This document shows positions 45,407 to 54,475 of a DNA stretch of 64,000 nt, piece by piece (positions within the stretch are counted from its first letter, which is position 1; the number at the start of each line of letters is the position of its first letter). The stretch comes from Yinghuangia sp035454725 (GTDB lineage Bacteria; Actinomycetota; Actinomycetes; Streptomycetales; Streptomycetaceae), in the NCBI RefSeq assembly GCF_051388935.1, contig NZ_JBPKBI010000022.1:1-64000 (forward strand), read 5' to 3'. The notes beneath the pieces are model-generated. The model saw only the letters and a list, made by a program, of their open reading frames with translations, made no database searches and had not been told where the DNA came from. A program made the translations under genes and the position numbers.

Positions 45407-45900
45407 GGCGGCCGGCCGGCGGCGACCACGAGCAGGGCGCGCTTGGCGAACGCGCGGGCCATCGCCCCGGTCAGGCGTACGCGAAGCAGCGGCGGACCGT
45501 CTTCGTCGTCCTCGCCGAGCAGGGTGTCCTCGGGGTTCTCGTCGTCGGGGACCTGCGCCTGGGCCTCGACGACGAGGCGTTCGTCGTCGGAGTCCCACGC
45601 GAGCGCCATCGTGCCGACCCGGAACTCCTCCAGGATCGGCACCTCCAGCGGCGCGGAGTCTTCGAGGTCCGGCGGCGCCACGGCCGGGACCGCGGTCTCG
45701 CCGCCGGCACGCCGCACGAGCTCGTCGAGGAGTTCGTCGACGCGCTCGGCGAGGACCGCGACCTGGGCCTTCTCCAGCGCGACGCTGGTGACGCGCCCGC
45801 CCGCGGCGGCCTGGAGGAAGAAGGTGCGCTGCCCTGGCTCCCCGACCGTGCCGGCGACGAAACGGTCTGGGGGGTCGTAGAGGAAGACCTGGCGGGGCAC
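45334..45900 (-). CDS. DUF3090 family protein
   Basis: The product is 188 aa. It begins with PRQVFLYDPPDRFVAGTVGEPGQRTFFLQA, a near-invariant DUF3090 opening, and ends with a zinc-ribbon-like CPFCGLPMDADGHICPRANG. Its function is unknown. It stands between the phosphoglycerate-mutase-type gene upstream and the PI-kinase-like gene, which it overlaps at the 3' end, so the two are likely co-translated. The same trio sits near mshC in mycobacteria and streptomycetes. Confidence 0.95.
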   Translation of the reverse strand: MPRQVFLYDPPDRFVAGTVGEPGQRTFFLQAAAGGRVTSVALEKAQVAVLAERVDELLDELVRRAGGETAVPAVAPPDLEDSAPLEVPILEEFRVGTMALAWDSDDERLVVEAQAQVPDDENPEDTLLGEDDEDGPPLLRVRLTGAMARAFAKRALLVVAAGRPPCPFCGLPMDADGHICPRANGYRR

Positions 45901-46088
45901 GAGTTGGGCTCCGTACTACTCGTACTTACTGGTGACTTGGACGGGGGACCGCAGCGGTTCGGGCCGACTTCCGGGCCGGCTTCGGCGTCGCGTCCCGAGT
46001 CGGGTTCCGGACGCCCGACCGTACCGCGTGGCGCTCCGCCGGGTCGCGCCGGTGGCCGCACACGGGCATGTCGGCCCTCTGCTGCACC

Positions 46089-46826
46089 CTACGGCGCCCC
46101 GGCTCCGCCGCCCACCACCGCGTCGTCGGCGGCGGTGGATTTCGCCGCGCGCCGCCGCCGCTTCGGCGGGGGCATCAGCGCCTCGACACCGCCGCCGGTG
46201 TCGTTGAGGCGCGCGACGAACGGGCGCGTGCGGCCGTACTGGATCACGGTCAGTGAGCACGGATCGACGACGATGCGCTGGAACAGGTCCAGATGCATGC
46301 CGAGTGCGTCGGCGACCAGGGCCTTGATGACGTCGCCGTGCGAGCACACGAGGTAGCGGACGTCGGGGCCGTGTTCGGCCTCCAAGCGGGCGTTCCAGTC
46401 GCGGACCGCGTCGACCGCGCGGTTCTGGGTGTCGCGCAGCGCCTCGCCGCCTTCACCGGGGAACACCGCCGCGCTGGGGTGGTTCTGCACGACGGGCCAC
46501 AGCGGGTCCTTGGCCAGCTTCTTGATCTCCTGGCCGGTCCAGTCGCCGTACCGGCACTCGCCGACCCGGTCGTCGACCTGCACGCCGGCGTCCAGCGCGA
46601 GCTTGGTCCCCTCGCGGGCGGCGGCAATCTCGGCGGCCGTCTCACGGCAGCGGTCCAGCGGGCTGGACACGACGGCCGCGACCGGCACCGCGGCGATGCG
46701 CCGCGCCAGCGCGGCGGCCTGCTCGCGGCCCTTCTCGTCGAGGTGGACCCCGGGGGACCAGCCGGCCAGTACGCCCGAGGAGTTCGCGGTGGTCCGGCCG
46801 TGCCGGACCAGGAGCAGCGTCGCCAT
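46089..46826 (-). CDS. Histidine phosphatase (MSMEG_4193-type phosphomutase)
   Basis: The product is 245 aa from ATG 46826. LLLVRHGRTTANSSG carries the catalytic RHG, and YLVCSHGDVIKALVADAL the second His of the phosphoglycerate-mutase superfamily. EcRYGDWTG-like CRYGDWTGQEI is the expected proton-donor loop. The length and the tail KRRRRAAKS are usual for the MSMEG_4193 subfamily. It is upstream of DUF3090 in the same direction, 188 bp apart. The substrate is unknown. Confidence 0.92.
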   Translation of the reverse strand: MATLLLVRHGRTTANSSGVLAGWSPGVHLDEKGREQAAALARRIAAVPVAAVVSSPLDRCRETAAEIAAAREGTKLALDAGVQVDDRVGECRYGDWTGQEIKKLAKDPLWPVVQNHPSAAVFPGEGGEALRDTQNRAVDAVRDWNARLEAEHGPDVRYLVCSHGDVIKALVADALGMHLDLFQRIVVDPCSLTVIQYGRTRPFVARLNDTGGGVEALMPPPKRRRRAAKSTAADDAVVGGGAGAP

Positions 46827-46843
46827 CGGTTCACTGTACGGGG

Positions 46844-46948
46844 CGCAACTGCGGGGCGGGGAGCCGCGTACAGGTCCCGCCGGGTATGCGCCGTCCATCG
46901 GCGACGTGCTCGAACGCAACTGCGGGGCGGGAGCCGCGTGCGGGTCCC
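46844..46948. repeat. Pair of direct repeats of about 35 bp
   Basis: 46844-46878 and 46915-46948 share CGCAACTGCGGGGCGGG and GAGCCGCGT and are nearly identical, offset by 71 bp. They lie in the divergent spacer between the histidine phosphatase and CorA genes. Possibly a duplicated regulatory block or a local slippage product. Confidence 0.75.
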
Positions 46949-47020
46949 CTTCACCTGCGGCCCGCAGGCTCGGGCGCCGCCCACTCCCCGGCGGAACGCC
47001 GGAAGCGTCACAATGTCGGC

Positions 47021-47995
47021 GTGATCGTGGACTGCGCCATCTACCGCAACGGGGTCCGTACACCGGGACCGGCCGACTTCTCCGACGCGCTCGACGAGGC
47101 GCGCGCGTCGGGGGACGCCTTCCTGTGGATCGGGCTGCACGAGCCGACGGAGAAGGAATTCGAGCTCGTGACCAGTGAGTTCGGCCTGCATCCGCTCGCC
47201 GTCGAGGACGCCCTGCACGCACACCAGCGCCCGAAGCTCGACCTGTACGAGGACTCGGTGTTCGTCGTCCTCAAGACGCTGCACTACACGGACGAGTCGT
47301 CGTCGGTGGAGACCGGCGAGCTGATGATCTTCGTGGGCGACTCGTTCATCGTCACCGTGCGGCACGGCCTGGCCAATCCGCTCGCGCAGGTGCGCCGGCG
47401 GCTGGAGCAGCAGGAGACAGTCCTGCGCCATGGGCCGGGCGCGGTGATGTACGCGGTGTGCGATGCGGTGGTCGACGCGTACGTCTCGGTCGCGGCCGAA
47501 CTGGAAGTGGACCTCCAGGAATTGGAGGCACGAGTGTTCTCGACGGCGCGCGAGAACGACACCGAGCGGATCTACCTGCTCAAGCGCGAGGTGCTGGAGT
47601 TCCGTCGGGCCGCGCAGCCGCTGGCCGAGCCGATACGCAAGCTGTCGACCAGCGAGGTGCTGTACGTACCGGCCGACACGCAGCCGTTTTTCCGCGACGT
47701 CGCCGACCATCTCGCACGCGTCAACGAACAGGTGGACTCGTTCGACCGCCTGCTGTCGGACGTGCTGAGCGCGAACCTCGCGCAGGTCGGCGTGCGGCAG
47801 AACGAGGACATGCGCAAGATCTCGGCGTGGGCGGCGATGGCCGCGGTGCCGACCATGGTCGCCGGCATCTACGGCATGAACTTCGAGCACATGCCGGAAC
47901 TTCGGCAACCGTGGGGCTATCCGGCGGTTGTGACCGTCATGATCCTCGCCTGTCTGGGACTTCACCGGCTCTTCCGCCGCAACGGCTGGCTGTGA
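47021..47995 (+). CDS. corA: Magnesium/cobalt transporter CorA
   Basis: The product is 324 aa from GTG 47021 (VIVDCAIYRNG); upstream codons are non-coding. The soluble N-terminal domain is followed by the two C-terminal membrane helices, with the signature YGMNFEHMPEL (GMN filter motif). The protein should be a homopentameric channel for Mg2+ uptake. The first helix is around residues 268-288 and the second around 303-320. It is followed by a hairpin terminator at 48071. Confidence 0.95.
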   Translation: MIVDCAIYRNGVRTPGPADFSDALDEARASGDAFLWIGLHEPTEKEFELVTSEFGLHPLAVEDALHAHQRPKLDLYEDSVFVVLKTLHYTDESSSVETGELMIFVGDSFIVTVRHGLANPLAQVRRRLEQQETVLRHGPGAVMYAVCDAVVDAYVSVAAELEVDLQELEARVFSTARENDTERIYLLKREVLEFRRAAQPLAEPIRKLSTSEVLYVPADTQPFFRDVADHLARVNEQVDSFDRLLSDVLSANLAQVGVRQNEDMRKISAWAAMAAVPTMVAGIYGMNFEHMPELRQPWGYPAVVTVMILACLGLHRLFRRNGWL

Positions 47996-48070
47996 GTTCA
48001 CCCACATCCGCGCACCGGATTTTTCCGCAGCCCCCAGAACCCTTTCGCCGCCTGGTCGTTGACTCCTGTG

Positions 48071-48111
48071 ACGGCCGCGGCGGGGCTGATCGGATCCCCC
48101 GCCACGGCCGT
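48071..48111 (+). terminator. Hairpin terminator after corA
   Basis: ACGGCCG (48071-48077) pairs with CGGCCGT (48105-48111), then after one mismatch GGCGGG pairs with CCCGCC. The stem lies 75 bp after the corA stop. No T-run follows. Confidence 0.6.
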
Positions 48112-48218
48112 AAAACGTGATGCGCACCCGTTCGTGAGCCGTCCGGCACCTGCCCCGGACATCCGTCGCCGGATTCCCCGCATAGGCTGGTCGGGTACCT
48201 AGGGCCAGGGGAGAGCAG

Positions 48219-48848
48219 GTGGGGATGTTCGGCAGGCCGGGCAGGCAGCGGATGTCGCGGACGCAGCCGCCCGCGGTCCCGGGTTCGGGAGCCGCCGGGG
48301 CCGACTGGTCCGCGCACCGTGAACTGGAGGACGCGGTCCGCGCCTACCTGTTGCACCCCGACATCGCCCTCGAAGCCCTCGGCGCGGTGCTCGGCCGCCG
48401 CCCGGTGCGCGCGTTCACGCTGGAGCGGGTCGTCGACATCAACGCCAACGGCACCTCGGTGTGGCAGGAGGCGGCTGTCTGCGACGACCACCGCCTGGTC
48501 CTGTGGCACAGCGAGGACATGACCGACGCGTCGGCGCCCGGGGGCACGGTGCTCGACTCGTCGGTGCAGGTGATCCCGCTCGGGTCCGTCTCGCACGTGG
48601 GGATACGGACGCTGGTCGGCACCGGTCCCGACGGCGGGCGCGAGACACGCGGCGCGTACGTCTTCCTGGCCACGCCGACGCTCCAGGAGATCGCCACGGT
48701 CCGCGGCGAGGAAGGGACCACCACCGGCCGTTTCCGGCAGGAGGCGTACCGCTTCAGCAAGTCGCTCGACGACGGGGGGCCGGGGCAGATCCGGCGGCTG
48801 CTGGAGTTCGCCCACGCGGTGTCGGAACGCGTGCCGGGGCCCCGCTAG
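48219..48848 (+). CDS. Conserved actinomycete protein of unknown function
   Basis: The product is 209 aa from GTG 48219 (CAGGGGAGAG upstream). Codon bias is strong. It has two parts: a helical N-terminus (ELEDAVRAYLLHPDIALEALG) and a beta-rich remainder including VRAFTLERVVDINANGTSVW and GSVSHVGIRTLVG. There is no signal peptide, membrane segment or recognised catalytic motif. It lies in conserved chromosome between corA and an F420-type oxidoreductase. Function not assigned. Confidence 0.8.
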   Translation: MGMFGRPGRQRMSRTQPPAVPGSGAAGADWSAHRELEDAVRAYLLHPDIALEALGAVLGRRPVRAFTLERVVDINANGTSVWQEAAVCDDHRLVLWHSEDMTDASAPGGTVLDSSVQVIPLGSVSHVGIRTLVGTGPDGGRETRGAYVFLATPTLQEIATVRGEEGTTTGRFRQEAYRFSKSLDDGGPGQIRRLLEFAHAVSERVPGPR

Positions 48849-48867
48849 GACGGCGGAGGGGCCGGGC

Positions 48868-48899
48868 CCGGGGACGGAAACGGCGCTTTCCGCCCCCGG
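48868..48899. terminator. Hairpin terminator between convergent genes
   Basis: Arms CGGGGACGGAAA (48869-48880) and TTTCCGCCCCCG (48887-48898) pair with one mismatch around a 6-nt loop; one more C-G pair extends the stem. It lies between the convergent conserved gene and the F420-type oxidoreductase gene. Confidence 0.7.
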
Positions 48900-48926
48900 T
48901 CGCGACGCGGCCGGTCGCCGACACGC

Positions 48927-49979
48927 TCAGCCCCGGCCGGACAACTCCAGCGCCTCGACCACCGTGCGAAGCGTGGCGATCCGCCCGTCGAGAGTATCCG
49001 CGGTCGGGGTGACGGTCAGCGTCGTCACACCGGCGTCCGCGTACGCGTGCAGCCGGTCGGCGATGCGCTCCTTGCTGCCGAGCAGCGCGGTCTTGTCGAG
49101 GAGGTCGTACGGCACCGCCCGTGCGGCCCCGGCGTAGTCCTTGGCCAGGTACTTGTCCTGGATCTCGGCGGCTTCCTTCTCGTACCCCATGCGCACCGCG
49201 AGCCGGTTGTAGAAGTTCTGCTCACGGCTGCCCATGCCGCCGATGTAGAGCGCGGCGTTGTCGCGTACCGCGTCGGCGGCCGCGACCGGGTCGTCGCCGA
49301 GCACGACCGACACGGTCGGCACGACGTCGAAGCCGTCCATCGTCAGCCCGGCCTTCTCGCGTCCGGCGCGCACGTGGGCGAGGGACTCCTCGCCGTGCTC
49401 GGGCGCGAAGAAGATGCCCAGCCAGCCGTCCGCGATTTCGCCGGTCAGTTCGAGGTTCTTCGGGCCGACGGCGGCGATGTAGAGCGGGATGTGCTCGCGC
49501 ACGGGGTGCACGATCAGCTTGATGGGCTTGCCGGGGCCGCCGGGCAGCGGAAGCTCCCAGTGCGCGCCGTGGTGTTCGAGGCGTTCGCGGCGCATGGCCT
49601 TGCGGACGATCTCGACGTATTCGCGGGTGCGGGCGAGCGGCTTGTCGAAGCGCACGCCGTACCAGCCCTCGGACACCTGCGGGCCGGACACCCCGAGGCC
49701 GAGGCGGAATCGGCCGCCGGAGAGGGTGTCGAGTGTCGCGGCCGTCATGGCGGTCATCGCGGGCATGCGTGCGGGGATCTGGAAGATCGCCGAGCCGATG
49801 TCGATGCGCTCGGTCTGGGCGGCGACCCAGCTCAGGACCGTGGCGGCGTCGGAGCCGTACGCCTCGGCCGCCCAGCAGACCGCGTAGCCGAGGCGTTCCG
49901 CTTCCTTGGCGACCGCGAGGTTGTCGGCGTCGTAGCCCGCGCCGAAGTAACCCAGGTTGATGCCGAGCCGCATACCCAT
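48927..49979 (-). CDS. LLM-class F420-dependent oxidoreductase
   Basis: The product is 350 aa from ATG 49979, preceded by GGAGGGGCACGACC. The luciferase-like TIM barrel is indicated by LGINLGYFGAGYDADNL, FRLGLGVSGPQVSEGW (the loop binding the F420 phosphate) and PLYIAAVGPKNLELTGEIADGWLG. The last is a hallmark of F420-dependent LLM enzymes in actinomycetes. The substrate is unknown. It is convergent with the conserved gene at 48.2 kb and divergent from the aldo/keto reductase. Confidence 0.93.
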   Translation of the reverse strand: MGMRLGINLGYFGAGYDADNLAVAKEAERLGYAVCWAAEAYGSDAATVLSWVAAQTERIDIGSAIFQIPARMPAMTAMTAATLDTLSGGRFRLGLGVSGPQVSEGWYGVRFDKPLARTREYVEIVRKAMRRERLEHHGAHWELPLPGGPGKPIKLIVHPVREHIPLYIAAVGPKNLELTGEIADGWLGIFFAPEHGEESLAHVRAGREKAGLTMDGFDVVPTVSVVLGDDPVAAADAVRDNAALYIGGMGSREQNFYNRLAVRMGYEKEAAEIQDKYLAKDYAGAARAVPYDLLDKTALLGSKERIADRLHAYADAGVTTLTVTPTADTLDGRIATLRTVVEALELSGRG

Positions 49980-50144
49980 GGTCGTGCCCCTCCAGTACCG
50001 GATGAGTGTTCCCCGGACCCTACCGGCATTACTACCGTTCAGTAACGACAGGGCGCGCCGGGGATTGCCGAACACCTGACGCGCATAGTGTGTACGGCCC
50101 CGCCATCCGCGCCCGCTCCCCCCGAGCGGCTAGTCTCCCGATCC

Positions 50145-51125
50145 ATGGAGCAGCGACATCTGGGCCGGACCGGGCTGCGGGTCTCCCGCATCGGCCTCGG
50201 GACGATGACCTGGGGGCGGGACACCGACGAGCAGGACGCCGCCGAACAGATGAAAGCGTTCCTGGACGCGGGCGGCAATCTCGTCGACACCGCCGACGTC
50301 TACGCCGACGGCGAGGCCGAGTACCTGCTCGGGCGCCTTCTCGACGGGTACATGCCGCGCGCCGATGTGATCATCGCCACGAAGGCGGCCAGCGTCCCGT
50401 ACACCGAACGCCGGTTCGACGGATCCCGCGCCCATCTGCTCCAGGCCCTCGACGCCTCGCTCGCCCGCCTCGGCACCGACCACGTCGACCTGTGGCAGTT
50501 GCACGCCTACGACCCGTCCACGCCGCTGGACGAGACGCTGCACGCGCTCGAACTCGCGGTCTCGTCGGGGCGGGCCCGATACGTCGGCGTCTCGAACTTC
50601 TGCGGCTGGCAGCTCGCGAAAGCCGCAACGTGGCAGCTCGCGGCGCCGGGCCGGGTGGTGATCGCGAGCGCGCAGATGGAGTACTCGCTTCTGCAACGCG
50701 GCATCGAGCGCGAGGTCCTGCCGGCGGCGCTCGACCTGGGCGTGGGCCTGCTGCCGTGGTCGCCGCTGGGCCGGGGCGTGCTGACCGGCAAGTACCGGCA
50801 CGGCATGCCCGCCGACTCGCGCGGCGCTTCGTCCGATATGGGACCTTTCGTCGCGGCGTACCTGGACGCCGATTCGCGCCGCATCGTCGACGCGCTCGCG
50901 ACCGCGGCGGACGGCCTGGGCGCCGCCGCCATCGAGGTCGCGCTGTCGTGGGTGCGCGACCGTCCCGGCGTGGTCGCCCCGATCGTCGGCGCCCGCAACG
51001 CGGGGCAACTGCGGGCCTCGCTGGCGTCGGAGGCTCTGACGCTGCCGACCGAGATCCGCAACGCCCTCGACGATGTCTCGGCGCCGCTCACGGGGTATCC
51101 CGACCACGACTGGAGCCAGGCGTAG
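50145..51125 (+). CDS. Aldo/keto reductase
   Basis: The product is 326 aa from ATG 50145. The TIM-barrel tetrad is visible: Asp in DTADVYADGEAE, Tyr56-region VYADG, Lys in ATKAAS, and His in WQLHAYD. NADPH-binding features are PIVGARNAGQLRASL near the C-terminus. It resembles the YhdN/Tas group of monomeric NADPH reductases. The substrate is unknown. The next 806 bp lack a gene. Confidence 0.93.
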   Translation: MEQRHLGRTGLRVSRIGLGTMTWGRDTDEQDAAEQMKAFLDAGGNLVDTADVYADGEAEYLLGRLLDGYMPRADVIIATKAASVPYTERRFDGSRAHLLQALDASLARLGTDHVDLWQLHAYDPSTPLDETLHALELAVSSGRARYVGVSNFCGWQLAKAATWQLAAPGRVVIASAQMEYSLLQRGIEREVLPAALDLGVGLLPWSPLGRGVLTGKYRHGMPADSRGASSDMGPFVAAYLDADSRRIVDALATAADGLGAAAIEVALSWVRDRPGVVAPIVGARNAGQLRASLASEALTLPTEIRNALDDVSAPLTGYPDHDWSQA

Positions 51126-51931
51126 TGCGGAGTGCGCGGACCGGGTCGTCGGTGCATCGCCGAGTGCCGCGCCCCCGGGCCGAACGGCGGTCACCGTCGC
51201 GACACCTGCCGCCGAGGAACGCGCACGCCGCGCCGCGGGCCGCATGCGGTCCGCGTGGAAACAGGCGTCCTTTCCCCGCGCCCGTCGCGACGCCGTCGCC
51301 CCGGCGGCGCGAGGAGGCGCGGCAGTCTCTGCCGACCCCCGCTTCGGTCCGAACAGCGGCCACGGCCGCGACACTTGCCGGCGACGGACGCACGCGCCGC
51401 GTCGCGGGCCGCATGCGGTCCGGAGGGAGGCTCGCGGCGCTCCGCCACGCCCGCCGCGAGGCCGTCTGCCCCGCGCGAGGGGCACCGCGTGAGAAACGTC
51501 CCGGGCAAGTTGCCGCTTTGGGTCACGCGCCGTGGCGCCGCCGGGCCGCTGTGTGCGGCACGAGGCCGATTGTCGGGGGGCGACGGCATGATGTCTTCGG
51601 CCCCTGGGGCCTGTCCGGTGGATCCCTTTTCGGACCAGCCCTCGTGGTGCTTGGGAGGTCGGCGGCGTGCGACGGCAAGGCGCAGGCCCGCAGTGCGGCT
51701 TCGGTGGCTGGGGAGGGCTGCCGGGCCCGGCGGGAAGAGCGCAACGCCGCGAGCGTACGTCGTCGGCCTGCCCGGCGCCGCGCGACCCGGGAAGGATCCG
51801 CCGGACACTTGAATCCAGGAGCGGGGCTGGGCCGCCGAGCCTGTGAGCACAACCCCGCTTCGGGCTCGCCGGCAGGGCGGGCGCGACGCCGCCTCGCCGA
51901 CCGGGCATGAAGACACGGCCTGGCGGGTCGG
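51126..51931. other. Long gene-free spacer with duplicated blocks
   Basis: No credible gene is visible in these 806 bp: open frames lack the G+C pattern of coding DNA. A duplication of about 130 bp with a best-conserved core of 73 bp occupies 51181-51480. The sequence after it shows no repeat or family. It could be a decayed gene or an expanded intergenic repeat region. Confidence 0.55.
51181..51422. repeat. Direct repeat, 73-bp core, offset 169 bp
   Basis: Copies at 51181-51253 and 51350-51422 have equal length and agree at about 85% of positions by eye; both end in the same CGGGCCGCATGCGGTCCG block. Similarity continues more weakly into the next 55-60 bp of each copy. The shared block contains GCCGCATGCGG, a near-palindrome. 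Confidence 0.75.
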
Positions 51932-54475
51932 GTGATTTTCGTAAACAGCGGTATGAACGAGAGCGGGGACGTCGGCATGGACGGCGACAAGCAGTCCGGC
52001 GGGGGCGAAGGCACAGAGCGCAGCGAGGCGCCTGCGGGCCGGCAGCCCGGCGGGCGGCCGACCGACGCGCTCGCCGCCGCGCGGGCGGCTCTGGCGGCAC
52101 TCGACAAGGCAAATGCGGCAAACGGGTCGGAGACCTCCAGCCGCGACGAATTGGCGGCGGCGTGGCAGGCGTTGGCGGCGCTCGGGGGTGCGCACGGCAC
52201 CGGTCCCGGCGCGTCGTCCGGCCGCTCGGCCGCCCCGCGTTCACGGGGGCGCGAGGGCGCGGATTGGGCGCTGCCGGTCGTGGACGCTCCCCCGTCCCGC
52301 TTCGACACGCCAGACGAGCCCGACACACCAGTACGCCCAGGCACGCGCGACGAATGGGCGGTTCCGGTGCTGGACGCGCCGGTCACGGGCCGCGCCGAGG
52401 CACGGCCCTCGCACGGCCCGTCCGGTCCCCCCGAGGCGCCGCCGTCGCAGGCTGCGTCGAGCGGTCCCGCCGAGGCCGCCCCGCGGGAATCCCGCCGCCC
52501 TCCCCTGGCCGGTGACCCCGACGCGGCGTGGGCGGCTCCGGTCCTCGACGCGCCGCCGCCCGCCCCCGAGCCCGGCCCCGCCACCGACGACTCGCTGTTC
52601 GAGGTGCGGCGTCCCGCTGCCCCGCGTGGCGCGGCCGAGACCGGCTTCCCGACGTCGGCACACCGCGACGACGCGTCCGGGCGCGCCCCCGACGAAAGCG
52701 AACTCGCCGCGGTTCGCGAGGCTTTGGCCGCCGGTGGCGCCCCCGTCCGGCTCGCGGACCAGGCCCTCGTCGCACTCGGGCCGGACGCGGCCGCGCTGTT
52801 GCGTGAGGACCCGTGGAACCTGCTCGCGCTCCCGGGTATTTCGCCGCAGCAGGCGGACCTGTTCGCCCGGACCGCATCGGCGGGCGGCACGCCGGACCCT
52901 GACGATGCGCGGCGTACCCGGGCGCTGATCGCATGGCATCTGCTGCGCGCCGCGAACCAGGGGCATACGGCAGTCGGTGCGGTCTCGGCGGTCTTCGCAC
53001 TCGAACAGCTCGGTGTGCGCGATGCGTTGGGCGCGCTGCGGGCGGCGTACGAGCACGGACGCGTCATGGCGTTCGCGGAACTCCCGGCGGGTGACGGCAC
53101 CGACGCCGACCCGGATGCCGAAGCCGACGAGACGGCCGACGAGTTCGACGACGGTTTCGGGCATCCGTTCGACGGGCCGGCGGATCGCGTGTTGATCGCC
53201 CTCGAACGCCACGCCCTGGCCGAGGAAAGCATCGCCGAGGCCGTCCTGCGGCTGATGTCGACCGCCACGCCGTCGGCTGCGGACGCCTCGCCGTTGGACC
53301 GGGCGCTGCGGGGCTCCGGCGTGGTCCTGCACATGCCGGGCGCGGGCGAGGACCCGCCCAGGGCTCCGCTGGAGCTCGCCCGTGCCGCCGGGCCGCGCGC
53401 CACGGTGGTGTGTCCGACACTCGACGGGGCGCTGCGGGTACGGGAGTTCCTGACCGCAGACGAAAGCGGGCCGGCCGTGCTGACGCTGCACGCGCTGTTC
53501 GCCGAGCGCGGGGGTGCCGGGCGCGGCGGGGACGGGCTCCTCGACACCGACGTGCTGGTGGTCTGCGAGGCGCATCTGCTCGACGTGCAAAGTGCCGCCG
53601 CGCTGCTGGAGACCGTGCCGGACGGCGCCCGCGTCGTTCTGTGCGGCGACCCCGACGAGCTGCAACCGGCGGCTCCCGGACGGGTGTTCGCGGACCTGCG
53701 GGATTCGGGCGTGGTACCCGTTGTCACCTCGGCCGAGCAAGGCCCCGGCGTCCTGGGCACGTTGGCCGCGGCCGTGCGCACGGGCTCGCTGCCTCCGGTC
53801 GAATCCCCGGACCGCCAGGTCGTGTTGGTCGGGGTGCGCGCAGCGGCCGAGGCAGTGCACCGCTGTGTGCAGCTTGTCGGAGACTCGATCCCGCGTGCGC
53901 TCGGCATCGCCTCCGACGACATCGTGGTCGTCACCCCGGCGGAAAGCGGCAGCACGGGGGCGACCGCGCTCAACGCGGCGCTCAAACAGCGCCTCAACCC
54001 GGGCCCGGGGCAGTACGCCGGCTTCGACATCGGCGACCGCGTGGTCCGCGTCCCGGGTCCGCGCACGTTTGCCCCGGCCGAGGGGCGCGTGGTCGAGGCA
54101 GTGCCGGACGGGCTCGCCGTCGCCTTCCGCGACGATCCCGACCACCCCGAGACCGTGCCGCGCGACCGGCTCGGCGAACTGCGGCACGGCTGGGCGGTGA
54201 CCGTACGCCAGGCCCTCGGCACGCGCCGTGCCGGAGTCGTCGCAATGCTGCCGGGCGACGCCGGAGCCCTGGTCACGCGCGCCTTGGTCTACACCGCGTT
54301 CACGCGCGCCCGAGGGCACCTGTCGGTCGTCTACCCGGCCGACGGGTCGCTGCCGAAGGCGGTCGCACGGGAGACAGGGGACGTCCGCACCACGCGGCTT
54401 GTGGCGGCACTACGCGAGGCCGCGGACCAGATGCTGGGCGCGGCTCCGGAGTCGGCCGAGCCCGGAACGGACTGA
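51932..54475 (+). CDS. RecD-like protein with helix-hairpin-helix and degenerate ATPase site
   Basis: The product is 847 aa from GTG 51932; ATG 51953 or 51977 are alternative starts. The first about 265 residues are low-complexity, Pro/Ala-rich, with three WA(V/L)PV(V/L)DAP repeats. A helix-hairpin-helix follows near 283-320 (LREDPWNLLALPGISPQQAD), then a RecD2-like superfamily 1 helicase fold. Walker A is replaced by PGAGED (470-474 GAGED), the B box Asp-Glu is Cys545-Glu546, and motif III is GDPDEL with Glu for Gln. The C-terminal YTAFTRARGHLSVV matches motif VI. It probably binds DNA but may not hydrolyse ATP. A tandem 81-bp repeat follows the stop. Confidence 0.82.
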   Translation: MIFVNSGMNESGDVGMDGDKQSGGGEGTERSEAPAGRQPGGRPTDALAAARAALAALDKANAANGSETSSRDELAAAWQALAALGGAHGTGPGASSGRSAAPRSRGREGADWALPVVDAPPSRFDTPDEPDTPVRPGTRDEWAVPVLDAPVTGRAEARPSHGPSGPPEAPPSQAASSGPAEAAPRESRRPPLAGDPDAAWAAPVLDAPPPAPEPGPATDDSLFEVRRPAAPRGAAETGFPTSAHRDDASGRAPDESELAAVREALAAGGAPVRLADQALVALGPDAAALLREDPWNLLALPGISPQQADLFARTASAGGTPDPDDARRTRALIAWHLLRAANQGHTAVGAVSAVFALEQLGVRDALGALRAAYEHGRVMAFAELPAGDGTDADPDAEADETADEFDDGFGHPFDGPADRVLIALERHALAEESIAEAVLRLMSTATPSAADASPLDRALRGSGVVLHMPGAGEDPPRAPLELARAAGPRATVVCPTLDGALRVREFLTADESGPAVLTLHALFAERGGAGRGGDGLLDTDVLVVCEAHLLDVQSAAALLETVPDGARVVLCGDPDELQPAAPGRVFADLRDSGVVPVVTSAEQGPGVLGTLAAAVRTGSLPPVESPDRQVVLVGVRAAAEAVHRCVQLVGDSIPRALGIASDDIVVVTPAESGSTGATALNAALKQRLNPGPGQYAGFDIGDRVVRVPGPRTFAPAEGRVVEAVPDGLAVAFRDDPDHPETVPRDRLGELRHGWAVTVRQALGTRRAGVVAMLPGDAGALVTRALVYTAFTRARGHLSVVYPADGSLPKAVARETGDVRTTRLVAALREAADQMLGAAPESAEPGTD

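Noticed and set aside
46250..48127. 625-codon minus-strand open frame over corA and the phosphatase
   Set aside because: It overlaps two convincing genes and has no recognisable motifs of its own.
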